From: Flavobacteriales bacterium
GTDB taxonomy: Bacteria; Bacteroidota; Bacteroidia; Flavobacteriales_F; PHOS-HE28
Assembly (NCBI GenBank): GCA_019638115.1
Contig: JAHBUK010000001.1
Location: 1,010,238 to 1,074,237 of the forward strand
Length of the DNA stretch: 64,000 nucleotides
Direction of reading: 5' to 3'
Part shown: piece after piece, positions 50,753 to 59,504 of the stretch
How positions within the stretch are numbered: the first letter of the stretch is position 1
Layout of the letters: every line of letters begins with the position of its first letter
Position numbers and translations under genes: made by a program
The notes under the pieces: model-generated
What the model was told of the DNA's origin: nothing
The model's input: only the letters and a program-made list of their open reading frames with translations
Databases searched by the model: none

Positions 50753-52519
50753 TCAGCGACCGATCACGATGCGCTGTTCGCTGCGACCGAGCTCGCTGCT
50801 CACACGCAGCACGTAGGTGCCCGGTGCCAGGCGTCCGGCCAACTGCACCTGCATCGGCATGTTGGCCGTGTTCATGCGCTGTTCGGAGTACACCAAACGG
50901 CCGCTCATGTCCAACAGCTCCAGAACCACCAGAGCATCCTCCCCGAACGTGATGGCGAAATCGCCTTTGTTCGGGTTGGGCATTACGTGCATGCCGCCAC
51001 TGGCGATCTCGTTGACCCCGGTGCAGATCTCCACGATGAATGCGGCACCGGCCACATCCAAACTGGCGCAGACCGAGCCTCCGCCCTGGATCAGCAGGCC
51101 GTTCACATCAAAGCCGGTGGTGACACCGAACTCCACGATGGAGAGGTCCAACGTGTTGGGGTCGTACACCAGGGTGTGGATCGTGTACGTGCCGGTGGCA
51201 TCCACGGTGAACTCCGGCGAAGCACCTGCATCAACGATCACCAACCCAGCACCTTCGGTAAGCACGTAGACCGTTCCATAACCTGCAGGAACCTCGGCAT
51301 TGCCATCGGTGACAGCAGACAGCGAAGCCTCACCTTCCTCCAAACAAACCGTAGTGCCTCCGCTGAGCGTACCGGCATCAGCTTCGCAGGGCACCACGCA
51401 CTCCTCCACGGTTATGGAAGCTCCCACAACATCGAGACTGGCACAGATGCTACCACCTCCTTGTATGAGTTGTTCGAGAATGTCGGTTGCCGTTGACTCA
51501 CCGAAGACCACAGCATCCAGATCGAAGGTCGAGGGGTCGACCACGAACGAGTGGATGGTGTAATCGCCCGCTTCATAGACCTCGAATAGCGGGTTGTCCT
51601 GCCCATCAACAAGCAGCAGGTCCAAACCCTGTGTGAGGGCAAAGACTTGAATGAACCCATCGGGCACCACGGCATCACCATTGGCGGTCGCCGAAATGGT
51701 AGCCACGCCATCCACCAGGCACACCGGGGTTTCATTGGCCTCCACAGTGCCGGCCAAAGCATCGCAAGCACCTGCGCAGGCGATCACCGATACCACAATG
51801 GTGAGGCTGTCAGAGGCCGGTGCAATGGCAGCACCCTCCTGAGCGGAAACCACATACTTCACCTCGTGCGATCCGATGCCGGCCAAAGCCGGACTGAAGG
51901 TGTTGCCCGAAACACCGGGGCCTGAGAACGTGCCGCCAGCGGTACCGGTCGGCACCAGCACAACGTCTTCGTCCGTTACGCAAAGCGTGCCGTTGGGTCC
52001 GCTAAAGGACGGGTCCGGCAGGATGATGAGCTCGCGCGCTTCGGTTATGGACTGGTTGTTCTGGGGGATGGGTCCCAAGCCCCCGCAAGTGAGCGAGAAG
52101 GGCCACACGTTCACATCCACTACCAAGTTCACCGTGGCGGCAAAAACGCCGGCTTCGGTAGGTACACCCGAGATGGAGCCACAACCGTTGGCCGGAGGTG
52201 TGTAGGACGCCTGGTTGGTGGTACCGCTAAGCCCTGCGGACAGGTTGGAGAAGGTGATGTTGCTGAGCTGCGTGATGCGGATGGATGCCCCTGCCAAGTT
52301 GGGGTCGAACACCGAAGCCGGTGTGCACGCATTGGTCACGTGGAAGGAAATGGCATCGTTGTAAGGCGTGTTCACGCGCCCCACCAAGAAGTTCGCTGCG
52401 CAGAGGCCTCCTGCCGCGGGCAGCTGGTCCAGGCAATCCACAGGGGTGCATTGGGCATGGGCCAGATCGGCCATAAGCGCGGTAAACAGCAGTGAGAACC
52501 CGAGTCGTATTCTAATCAT
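50753..52519 (-). CDS. T9SS-secreted protein with repeated beta modules
   Basis: ATG 52519 gives 588 residues: signal peptide (SLLFTALMADLAHAQ), an immunoglobulin-like N-terminal half, then two homologous units of about 130 residues. In both, the phrase 'CEADAGTLSGGTTVCLEEGEASLSA' or 'CDALAGTVEANETPVCLVDGVATISA' is followed by 'YTIHSFVVDP'-type strands and 'GGSICASLDV'. The CTD is nearly identical to that of 48868. No enzymatic motif; a surface or adhesive role is likely. Confidence 0.8.
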   Translation of the reverse strand: MIRIRLGFSLLFTALMADLAHAQCTPVDCLDQLPAAGGLCAANFLVGRVNTPYNDAISFHVTNACTPASVFDPNLAGASIRITQLSNITFSNLSAGLSGTTNQASYTPPANGCGSISGVPTEAGVFAATVNLVVDVNVWPFSLTCGGLGPIPQNNQSITEARELIILPDPSFSGPNGTLCVTDEDVVLVPTGTAGGTFSGPGVSGNTFSPALAGIGSHEVKYVVSAQEGAAIAPASDSLTIVVSVIACAGACDALAGTVEANETPVCLVDGVATISATANGDAVVPDGFIQVFALTQGLDLLLVDGQDNPLFEVYEAGDYTIHSFVVDPSTFDLDAVVFGESTATDILEQLIQGGGSICASLDVVGASITVEECVVPCEADAGTLSGGTTVCLEEGEASLSAVTDGNAEVPAGYGTVYVLTEGAGLVIVDAGASPEFTVDATGTYTIHTLVYDPNTLDLSIVEFGVTTGFDVNGLLIQGGGSVCASLDVAGAAFIVEICTGVNEIASGGMHVMPNPNKGDFAITFGEDALVVLELLDMSGRLVYSEQRMNTANMPMQVQLAGRLAPGTYVLRVSSELGRSEQRIVIGR

Positions 52520-52620
52520 GGCTAAGCGTTGATGTGGGTTGATGTTCGTGTCGGCCCCTGATGGGAACGACAAGTCTACAACACACCTCTACTCCCCGTG
52601 CGAGCAGGAAGGGCGAGTTC

Positions 52621-52950
52621 TCAACGCAACTGCACGCCTTTCAGCAGCAGCCTTTGCCAGGCGGTGTTCCGCCGCAGGTAATCCTTTATCGCCGGATGGG
52701 TGGGCACCAGCCGAAGGCTGTTCTCTTCCACCCAGGTAAGCACGCGCTCAATGAAGGGGTCGCTTAGCCCTTGCTCAACAACGGCCTTGGGAATGTTGAC
52801 CCCGGTAAGGAAGATCCGGTCGCTGCTCCGATCGTATTCCATGCGGGCACGGTGGTCGCCAATGCGGATCACGAATTGACGTGCCTCGGTATCATCTTCC
52901 AGTGGCAAAGCAGCGAGGTCAGCTGGAAGGATCGTGGTTTTCTTGCTCAT
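52621..52950 (-). CDS. Small GNAT-like acetyltransferase (YjdJ-type)
   Basis: ATG 52950 gives 109 residues. The pattern FVIRIGDHRARMEYDRSSDRIFLTGVNIPKAVVEQGLSDPFIERVLTWVEENSLRLVPTHPAIKDYLRRN resembles the small Gcn5-related YjdJ family: a beta-rich start, a P-loop-like GLSDPFIERVL turn and a C-terminal VPxxP...YLRR. It would bind acetyl-CoA, but the substrate is unknown. A TACCTTTG box supports this start. Confidence 0.72.
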   Translation of the reverse strand: MSKKTTILPADLAALPLEDDTEARQFVIRIGDHRARMEYDRSSDRIFLTGVNIPKAVVEQGLSDPFIERVLTWVEENSLRLVPTHPAIKDYLRRNTAWQRLLLKGVQLR

Positions 52951-52960
52951 GATCGGGCCG

Positions 52961-52968
52961 CAAAGGTA
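52961..52968 (-). promoter_or_regulatory. Putative -7 box TACCTTTG
   Basis: The minus strand reads TACCTTTG, an exact match to TAnnTTTG, 11 bases before ATG 52950. The leader would be very short. Confidence 0.55.
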
Positions 52969-53042
52969 CCCCTTTGGAAAATTCCCGCCTTGGGCCGGGT
53001 ATGACCCGATGGCCATGGGCCCGGTCAACCGTGCCGGTATGC

Positions 53043-53867
53043 TCAGAAATTCAATGTGCCGGAAAGGAACGGAAGCCCGATCGGGGTGATGGTCGCGCTG
53101 CGTTCCCGGTCATAGGCAAGGCCAATGTCCAGCGCTAAATGATCGCCCAGAATACGCACCCCGGCGCTGTACATGGGATAGCTGTTGTCGGGATCGGTGA
53201 AGATCCAGTGCTCCATCACCACGGCCAAATTGGGTGCTACGCGCATCATGCCGGCCACTTGCAACAAAGGACCCCGAGCCGCCTGTGTTCCATCGTTCAG
53301 GTAGGCCGCGCCCAGGGTGAACTGGTACGCCTCATTACCAACGGTGGCAAGGCCCATGAGCGTGCCGAAACCGCTGGGCAGGGACGCGGTTGCCGATGGC
53401 TCGGTGCGGCGCGGGGGAGGCAGGGCCATGTACATGGCCTGCACCCCCAGGTGCAACAACGATGACACGCTTCCACCGAACTGCATGCGGGCATACCAAT
53501 TGGGGTCGGCGCCACGCGTAGTGATGATGGAGAACACATCCAGACCGGCGCCGATGGCCAAGTGCCGGGTAAGCCCATAGCTGGCGGAATTGAGGGTTAC
53601 CAAGGTGTTCTTGTAATAGCCGGTGCCTTTGGCTTGCGGTATGGCCGAGGTGCCCAGGAAATAGTGTTTGCCATGTGCCTCGCGGCTAAGGCGCAATCCT
53701 CCGGAGCGGAACTTGCCACGCTTTGACCACTCCCCCAATGTGTAAGCACCAGTGTCATGGGGTGCACCAAACGACGCCACGGCAGGTGGACAGAAAAACA
53801 ACGCGATGAATGCGCACCCCAGAAGCGCATATGCCGGGAATGCGCGGAAGGGTGACTTGCGGATCAT
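53043..53867 (-). CDS. Outer-membrane barrel-like hypothetical protein
   Basis: ATG 53867 gives 274 residues: signal peptide (about 1-30, ALLGCAFIALFFCPPAVAS) and alternating-pattern strands (SYGLTRHLAIGAGLDVFSI; WYARMQFGGSVSSLLHLGVQAM; LALDIGLAYDRE) ending in an aromatic F, the usual C-terminal sign of an outer-membrane barrel. No family name. A much longer upstream frame was rejected because of basic low-complexity coding and no signal peptide. Confidence 0.68.
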   Translation of the reverse strand: MIRKSPFRAFPAYALLGCAFIALFFCPPAVASFGAPHDTGAYTLGEWSKRGKFRSGGLRLSREAHGKHYFLGTSAIPQAKGTGYYKNTLVTLNSASYGLTRHLAIGAGLDVFSIITTRGADPNWYARMQFGGSVSSLLHLGVQAMYMALPPPRRTEPSATASLPSGFGTLMGLATVGNEAYQFTLGAAYLNDGTQAARGPLLQVAGMMRVAPNLAVVMEHWIFTDPDNSYPMYSAGVRILGDHLALDIGLAYDRERSATITPIGLPFLSGTLNF

Positions 53868-53930
53868 TGGACGGTAAGACGGAAGGCTGCACAAATGGAT
53901 GCCCGGCCGCTTGCATATGGAGCGGCGGTG

Positions 53931-53938
53931 TAGCTTGG
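53931..53938 (+). promoter_or_regulatory. Putative -7 box TAGCTTGG for the DUF2339 gene
   Basis: Seven of eight match to TAnnTTTG, 19 bases before ATG 53957, with a TTG at 53911-53913 in the -33 area. Confidence 0.45.
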
Positions 53939-53956
53939 CCCAACATATAAAAGCGC

Positions 53957-56374
53957 ATGGAGTTGCTCTACGTACTGCTGGTGGCCTTGCCGATCTTGTT
54001 GGTGGTGCTGCTGGCGCGGGTGCTGAACCGCCTGGTGAAGCTCTCCTCTGAAATGGACCGGATGGGCGAGCGCATGAGCGAACTCGGCCTTCAGTTGGAG
54101 CGCGTAATGCGAGGCGGCACCGCTTCCGCGGCTGCGGAAACGGTACGGCCCGTTGCGCCGAAGGCCGCTCCGGAACCCCATGTGGAAGCACTACCCGCAG
54201 CAGAAAAACCCGAGCCACCGACAGAGGCTCACGTGGACACTCCGCCGCCCGTGAAGGCGGTGCTACCCATTCCTCCGAAGCCGACCCCGCGACCGGAACC
54301 GGTTCCCGTTCCGACCCCGGAACCGCAGCCGAGCTTCTTCGAGCGCCACCCGGACCTGGAGCGGTTCATTGGCGAGAACCTCATCAACAAGATCGGCATC
54401 GCCGTGCTTGTGCTGGGCATTGGCCTGTTGATGCAATATGCCATCGGCAAGGGCCTCATCAGCGAGACCGGCCGCACACTGATCGGGCTGGCCAGCGGAG
54501 GTGTGCTGGTGTTCTTCGCACACCGGCTGCGCGAAGGGTTCCGGGCCTTCAGCTCCGTGCTCGTTGCGGGTGGCATCGCGGTGTTCTATTTCAGTATCGG
54601 GATCGCGTTCCATGAATACGATCTCATTGGCCAGACCGCTGCCTTCGCCATCATGGTGCTGATCACCGCACTGGCGGTGCTCCTTACCCTGGCCTACGAC
54701 CGCAAGGAGCTGGCCATCATCTCGCTGATCGGCGGTTTCGCAACCCCCTTCATGGTAAGCACCGGTGCTGGCGATTTCCGCGTGTTGTTCACCTACCTGC
54801 TGATCCTGAACGCAGGCATGCTGGTGCTGGCGGGCTACAAGAAATGGCATGTGATCAATGTGCTCGCCTTCGCCTTCACCGTGCTGCTTTTCGGGGGCTG
54901 GTTGCTGGACCGCTACCAGGCCTTGGAACCGCGCCCCTGGGCCGTCGCTTGGGGTTTCGCCACCGCTTTCTTTGTAACCTTCTTCAGCATGAACCTGCGC
55001 TACAGCCTGCGCCATCGGAGCGACCTGACCCCGATGGACCTGGGCTTGTTGGTGGCCAACTCGGCCGCGTACTACGGCGCGGGCATGCTGATCCTGGATC
55101 GTGTGGTCCCCAAGCTCACCGGCCTGTTCACGGTGCTGGCAGGCCTGTTCCACTTGGTCTTCGCCGTGTACTTCCACAAGCGCCAAGGCTCGCCACGCAT
55201 CCTGCGCCTGCTGCTGATCGGGCTGGTGCTCACCTTCATCAGCCTGGCCGCACCCGTGCAATTGGAGGGCAGCTACATCACCCTGTTCTGGGCGGCGGAA
55301 TGCGTGCTGCTTCTGTGGTTCGCACAACGCACCGGGCTGACCCTGGTGGAGCGTAGCGCGTATCTGGTAATGACGCTCATGGTCATCAGCCTGGCCATGG
55401 ACCTTGAACATGTTTACGGAAGGTGGAACGATGTTGCGCTTACCCCCCTTCTGAACAAGGGCTGGACCACCGGTGCGGCGGCCATGATCTCGTTGTTGCT
55501 GATGCACCGTTTGCTGGCTCGTGTGCCCAGCACGCATGAACCACTGCCACTGATCTCTGTGGGCATACTTGGAACGCTGATCGCTGTGGCCGGCTTTGTG
55601 GTCCTGTACCTGGTCAACTTCCTGGAGATCGGCCACCAACTGGGCCGTGTGTTCGACTTCCCGGTGGTGAACCTGGCCCTGATGGCCTGGACGCTGATCT
55701 GCCTGATCGGGTTGGACTTCTTCACCCGAAAAGCACCGGTGTACCAACGGCGTATGGTAGCCTTACTACTGGTTGCCGTCGCGGTACTACAGGTGTTCGT
55801 TGGCCAGCCGAGCACGCGCGCTGCCATTTCGCAATTGCTGGATGGCTCCGGAGGGCAGGGGGCCATTGCGTTCCATTACCTGGTCTTCGCACTTCTGGTG
55901 GTGGCGCTGGTACGTATCGCGTGGCTTGCGCGCGCACTGCTCAGCAGAAGCAGCTCCGCATGGGCCAACTACCTCTGGGCCATGAGCATCTACCTGGTGG
56001 TACTGGCGAGCCAACAGCTGGATGTGGCCATGTTGCTGGGGGCCTGGCCCAGCGCCGTGGAGCAGTACGCTTCGCTGGCGGCCATGCGGCGTGTTGGCTA
56101 TCCGATCCTTTGGGGTTGTGGTTCATTCCTCTTCATGTGGTACGGCATGGCGCAGCGCTTACGAACCATCCGCGTGTTCAGCCTGGTGCTCTTCGCGCTC
56201 ACCTTGCTCAAGCTCTTTCTGGTGGACCTCGGCAGGCTCAGCGAGGGCGGGCGCGTGGCCTCCTTCATTCTACTTGGCGCGCTTCTGCTGGTGATCTCCT
56301 TCATGTACCAGCGCTTGAAAGGACTGCTGAAGGATGACAGCACACCCGATAACGGAACACCCGACCAGCCATGA
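53957..56374 (+). CDS. DUF2339 polytopic membrane protein
   Basis: 805 residues: N-terminal helix, a coiled segment, a proline-rich linker (about 60-125) and then more than twenty membrane helices. The segment FIGENLINKIGIAVLVLGIGLLMQYAIGKGLISETGRTLIG is characteristic of DUF2339. Function is unknown. It ends with an ATGA overlap with the DUF3999 gene, the usual partner in other bacteria. Confidence 0.9.
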   Translation: MELLYVLLVALPILLVVLLARVLNRLVKLSSEMDRMGERMSELGLQLERVMRGGTASAAAETVRPVAPKAAPEPHVEALPAAEKPEPPTEAHVDTPPPVKAVLPIPPKPTPRPEPVPVPTPEPQPSFFERHPDLERFIGENLINKIGIAVLVLGIGLLMQYAIGKGLISETGRTLIGLASGGVLVFFAHRLREGFRAFSSVLVAGGIAVFYFSIGIAFHEYDLIGQTAAFAIMVLITALAVLLTLAYDRKELAIISLIGGFATPFMVSTGAGDFRVLFTYLLILNAGMLVLAGYKKWHVINVLAFAFTVLLFGGWLLDRYQALEPRPWAVAWGFATAFFVTFFSMNLRYSLRHRSDLTPMDLGLLVANSAAYYGAGMLILDRVVPKLTGLFTVLAGLFHLVFAVYFHKRQGSPRILRLLLIGLVLTFISLAAPVQLEGSYITLFWAAECVLLLWFAQRTGLTLVERSAYLVMTLMVISLAMDLEHVYGRWNDVALTPLLNKGWTTGAAAMISLLLMHRLLARVPSTHEPLPLISVGILGTLIAVAGFVVLYLVNFLEIGHQLGRVFDFPVVNLALMAWTLICLIGLDFFTRKAPVYQRRMVALLLVAVAVLQVFVGQPSTRAAISQLLDGSGGQGAIAFHYLVFALLVVALVRIAWLARALLSRSSSAWANYLWAMSIYLVVLASQQLDVAMLLGAWPSAVEQYASLAAMRRVGYPILWGCGSFLFMWYGMAQRLRTIRVFSLVLFALTLLKLFLVDLGRLSEGGRVASFILLGALLLVISFMYQRLKGLLKDDSTPDNGTPDQP

Positions 56375-57591
56375 GAACCCCGTTGTTGATCGGCGCATGC
56401 TTGATGGCCATGCGGCTGCTTGCACAACAAGCGAGCTGGGAGCTGGTGCTGCCCGCTCCACAGCAGAGCGGCCTGCACCGCATAGCGCTCAGCCCAGAGG
56501 TGATCGCACGATCGCAGCCATCGTTGGCGGATCTTCGGTTGTTGGATGCAGCGGGGAACGAGGTGCCCTTCCGCCTGGAACGCGGAACCGCCGGCCAGAC
56601 AGCGGAAACACTGATCGGTTATCCGATCATCCGCCATGAGGTGCTGCCGAAAAGCACCGTGCTGGAGTTGGACCTGCAACAGGAGGAGCTGAACGGCGAT
56701 GTGTTCATCTGGGTACGCAACGCGGTGGCCGACAAACGGATCCGTGTTACCGGTAGCGCCGATCGACAGAACTGGTACATGGTGAAGGATGAGCACGTGG
56801 CTTTGCGCGGTTTGCATGGTGACCCGCCCCACGAGGTGATCCGCCTGGCGTTGCCCTACACGGCCCACAAGTACCTCCGTCTGGAGATCAACGATTCATT
56901 GACAGCACCGGTACAGGTACTGCAGGCCGGCGCTTACCGCACGGAACAGGAAGGTGCCGCCTGGGTTATGGACCAGCAGGTACGTTGGCGCAGTGCTGAA
57001 CATGCGGGTAAAACCCGCATCCTGCTCACTTCTGAACACGGCATTGCCTTGCAGGCGCTCTCGTTCTCAGTAACGGATACCCTTCCTTTCCGCAGGCGCG
57101 CCGTGCTCCTTGGCTGGGAGCAGCAGCAACTGGGAAAGGGAAGGAAAAAGCGATCGATCACCACGGAACGCGTGCTCGGGAGTTTTTTCCTGGACTCCCG
57201 GGATGGACTGCCCATCAGGCTCGAGGCCGCTCGGGGCGACAGCCTGCTGATCGAGGTGGAGAACGGCGATGACCGGCCACTGCGCTTCACCGAATGGCGC
57301 GTGCACCAACTGCCCATACACCTGCTGGCCTATCTGGACCGCTCAACCGGCTACCGCTTGACCACCGGCGATACGGAAGCGCGTGCCCCGAAATACGACG
57401 AAACCCCCTTTACGACCGGCACGGCTGCTGTGGACACGCTTGCGCCCGATGAACGCTTGCAAGCGATCCCGCATATCGGCGCAGATAGCGGCCCCTTCGA
57501 CCCTTCCGCTATTTGGTTGTGGGTGGTGATCATCGCCTTGGCTTCGGGCATGGCGTGGGTAGCCTATCGGCTGCTCCGTGCCGGTGCCTGA
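56371..57591 (+). CDS. DUF3999 protein
   Basis: 406 residues: signal peptide, a large periplasmic beta part (DLRLLDAAGNEVPFRLERG) and one C-terminal membrane helix (SAIWLWVVIIALASGMAWVAYRLL). It overlaps the DUF2339 gene by four bases. The pair probably forms one membrane complex; no enzymatic function is known to me. Confidence 0.87.
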   Translation: MRTPLLIGACLMAMRLLAQQASWELVLPAPQQSGLHRIALSPEVIARSQPSLADLRLLDAAGNEVPFRLERGTAGQTAETLIGYPIIRHEVLPKSTVLELDLQQEELNGDVFIWVRNAVADKRIRVTGSADRQNWYMVKDEHVALRGLHGDPPHEVIRLALPYTAHKYLRLEINDSLTAPVQVLQAGAYRTEQEGAAWVMDQQVRWRSAEHAGKTRILLTSEHGIALQALSFSVTDTLPFRRRAVLLGWEQQQLGKGRKKRSITTERVLGSFFLDSRDGLPIRLEAARGDSLLIEVENGDDRPLRFTEWRVHQLPIHLLAYLDRSTGYRLTTGDTEARAPKYDETPFTTGTAAVDTLAPDERLQAIPHIGADSGPFDPSAIWLWVVIIALASGMAWVAYRLLRAGA

Positions 57592-57622
57592 ACGTCTCGG
57601 CAGGGCAGATCGGGTATCCTGC

Positions 57623-57630
57623 TATATTTC
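57623..57630 (+). promoter_or_regulatory. Putative -7 box TATATTTC
   Basis: Seven of eight match to TAnnTTTG, 19 bases before ATG 57649. Confidence 0.4.
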
Positions 57631-57648
57631 CGGATCCAACATTCACCC

Positions 57649-59427
57649 ATGCTCAAAGCTTTACGCCTCGTTCTTCCGCTTGCGTTCGTCGCAACCTTCT
57701 CCGGAAACACCTTCGGACAATGCGCGGGCTGCGTTTCTGACGTGACCTGTTCGGTGAGCCCCGCGTTCCCGACCCTGTGCCCCCTGCAACCGCCCGATGC
57801 CACCGCTGGGGAATACTATGAGACCGACATCACCTTCTGGCTCCCGCCCCAGTTCACCGATCCCGGCACGGGCTTCAATGTGAGCTTTCAGCAGATGACG
57901 ATCACCGGGGTATCCGGCCTTCCCTTCGGCCTTGGCATCCAGACCAACGAACCGTCGGGCATCTATTACCCGCAGCAGATCGAATACGGCTGTGCCCGCA
58001 TCTGCGGCACTCCGGTGGGTCCTGGCACCTTCACGGTCACCATCAGCATCATCGCGGGTGTGGAGTTCAGCGGCATACCCATCAATGCGCCTCAGCAGTT
58101 CGCCATCGTCATCAATGTGCTTCCCGGCAGCGGGGGCAACAGCAGCTTCACCTACAGCCCGGCCAGCGGTTGTGGCAGTATTTCCACCACCTTCCAAGCG
58201 CTCATAGACGCAAGCCCACAGCCCACGGCCTGGGCCTGGGTCTTCGGCAACGGAAACACCAGCAACAGCGCCACGCCACCCGCACAGACCTACGACCAGC
58301 CGGGTGAGTACGTGGTGACCCTGGAGACCACGATCAGCAGCTACGTACTCAACAGTGTTACGCTTACGGGTGTGAACGGCAGCTGGTGCGGCGACATTGA
58401 AGAACCCTTCTGCAACTGTGGCACGCCCATCATCGGCACCTGCCCCGACCTGTTCTTCGAGTTGAACAACGCCAACGGACCGGTCTATGCCTCCAACACG
58501 ATCGATGGCGTGACCTCCGCAAACTGGACCGGACTGAACATCCTGCTGGACAATCCCCCCTACTCGATCACCTTCTGGGACGAGGACGTGATCTCCAGCA
58601 ACGACAACCTCGGCACCTATGCCATCACCCTTGAACCAGGTGGTAACTACGCCTTCAATGTGGCCAGCGGCACTGCCGGCAGCCTCGGCATTTCCCTGCA
58701 GGTACAGCAGCAGTTCAACGATACTGATACCGTGGTGGTCTTTGCCAACCCCGAGGTGGTGCTGGCACAAAGCGACAACCAACTGTGCGTGAACGAACCC
58801 GATGAGCTGATCGCATTCGTGTGGTTGCTCGATGGCGATACTGTTCCCAATGCAGCAACGCCGTGCTTCACGCCAACCGGCCCGGGCCTGTGGCAGGTGA
58901 TCGGCACCAATGGCTTCGGATGCACCAGCACCAGCAATACCGTGGTGATCTGCCCCTCGATCGCCATCACACGCAACGGCCCAACGCTGAGCGCATCTCC
59001 CGGCTTCGACAGCTACGTGTGGACCTACAACGGCAACACCATTCCCGGTGCGAACGGCCCGCAGATCACCTCCATCGGTGATGGCACCTACACCGTTACC
59101 GCCAGTGGCGCCAACGACTGCACCGCCACTGCGGAATTCGTGCTGAGCACGATCGGGATCGAGGAGGGAACACAGGACGAATTGTTCCTGCAGGTGTTCC
59201 CCAACCCGGGCGACGGCTTGTTCACCGTGAATGGCACCGGCATGGTGGGCAGCACGGCACGCCTGCAACTGTTCGATCAGACCGGTAGGCTGCTGCTCAC
59301 CGAACAACACGCGATCATCCAGGGAGCCTTCCAAGCAGCATTGTTGATCGATGCCGCGTCTGGCAGTTACTTGCTGCAAGTAAGCGACGCACAACGCTCC
59401 TACGTGAGGCGCGTGGTGCTTCGTTGA
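57649..59427 (+). CDS. T9SS-secreted PKD-domain protein
   Basis: 592 residues: signal peptide (LRLVLPLAFVATFSGNTFGQ), an Ig-like first part (GVSGLPFGLGIQTNEPSGIYYP), a PKD-like domain (TTFQALIDASPQPTAWAWVFGNGNTSNSATPP) and a beta-rich part with DNPPYSITFWDED. The ending CTD is QVFPNPGDGLFTVNG...SGSYLLQVSDAQRSYVRRVVLR-like. Its C-terminal half resembles that of the next gene. Function unknown; likely a surface protein. Confidence 0.8.
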   Translation: MLKALRLVLPLAFVATFSGNTFGQCAGCVSDVTCSVSPAFPTLCPLQPPDATAGEYYETDITFWLPPQFTDPGTGFNVSFQQMTITGVSGLPFGLGIQTNEPSGIYYPQQIEYGCARICGTPVGPGTFTVTISIIAGVEFSGIPINAPQQFAIVINVLPGSGGNSSFTYSPASGCGSISTTFQALIDASPQPTAWAWVFGNGNTSNSATPPAQTYDQPGEYVVTLETTISSYVLNSVTLTGVNGSWCGDIEEPFCNCGTPIIGTCPDLFFELNNANGPVYASNTIDGVTSANWTGLNILLDNPPYSITFWDEDVISSNDNLGTYAITLEPGGNYAFNVASGTAGSLGISLQVQQQFNDTDTVVVFANPEVVLAQSDNQLCVNEPDELIAFVWLLDGDTVPNAATPCFTPTGPGLWQVIGTNGFGCTSTSNTVVICPSIAITRNGPTLSASPGFDSYVWTYNGNTIPGANGPQITSIGDGTYTVTASGANDCTATAEFVLSTIGIEEGTQDELFLQVFPNPGDGLFTVNGTGMVGSTARLQLFDQTGRLLLTEQHAIIQGAFQAALLIDAASGSYLLQVSDAQRSYVRRVVLR

Positions 59428-59504
59428 TCAAGGCAACAGCACGAAACCATGGCACCATGACAGCACCGAACACACCACCGGGGATCCAGCGCATCAAAGA
59501 ACTG

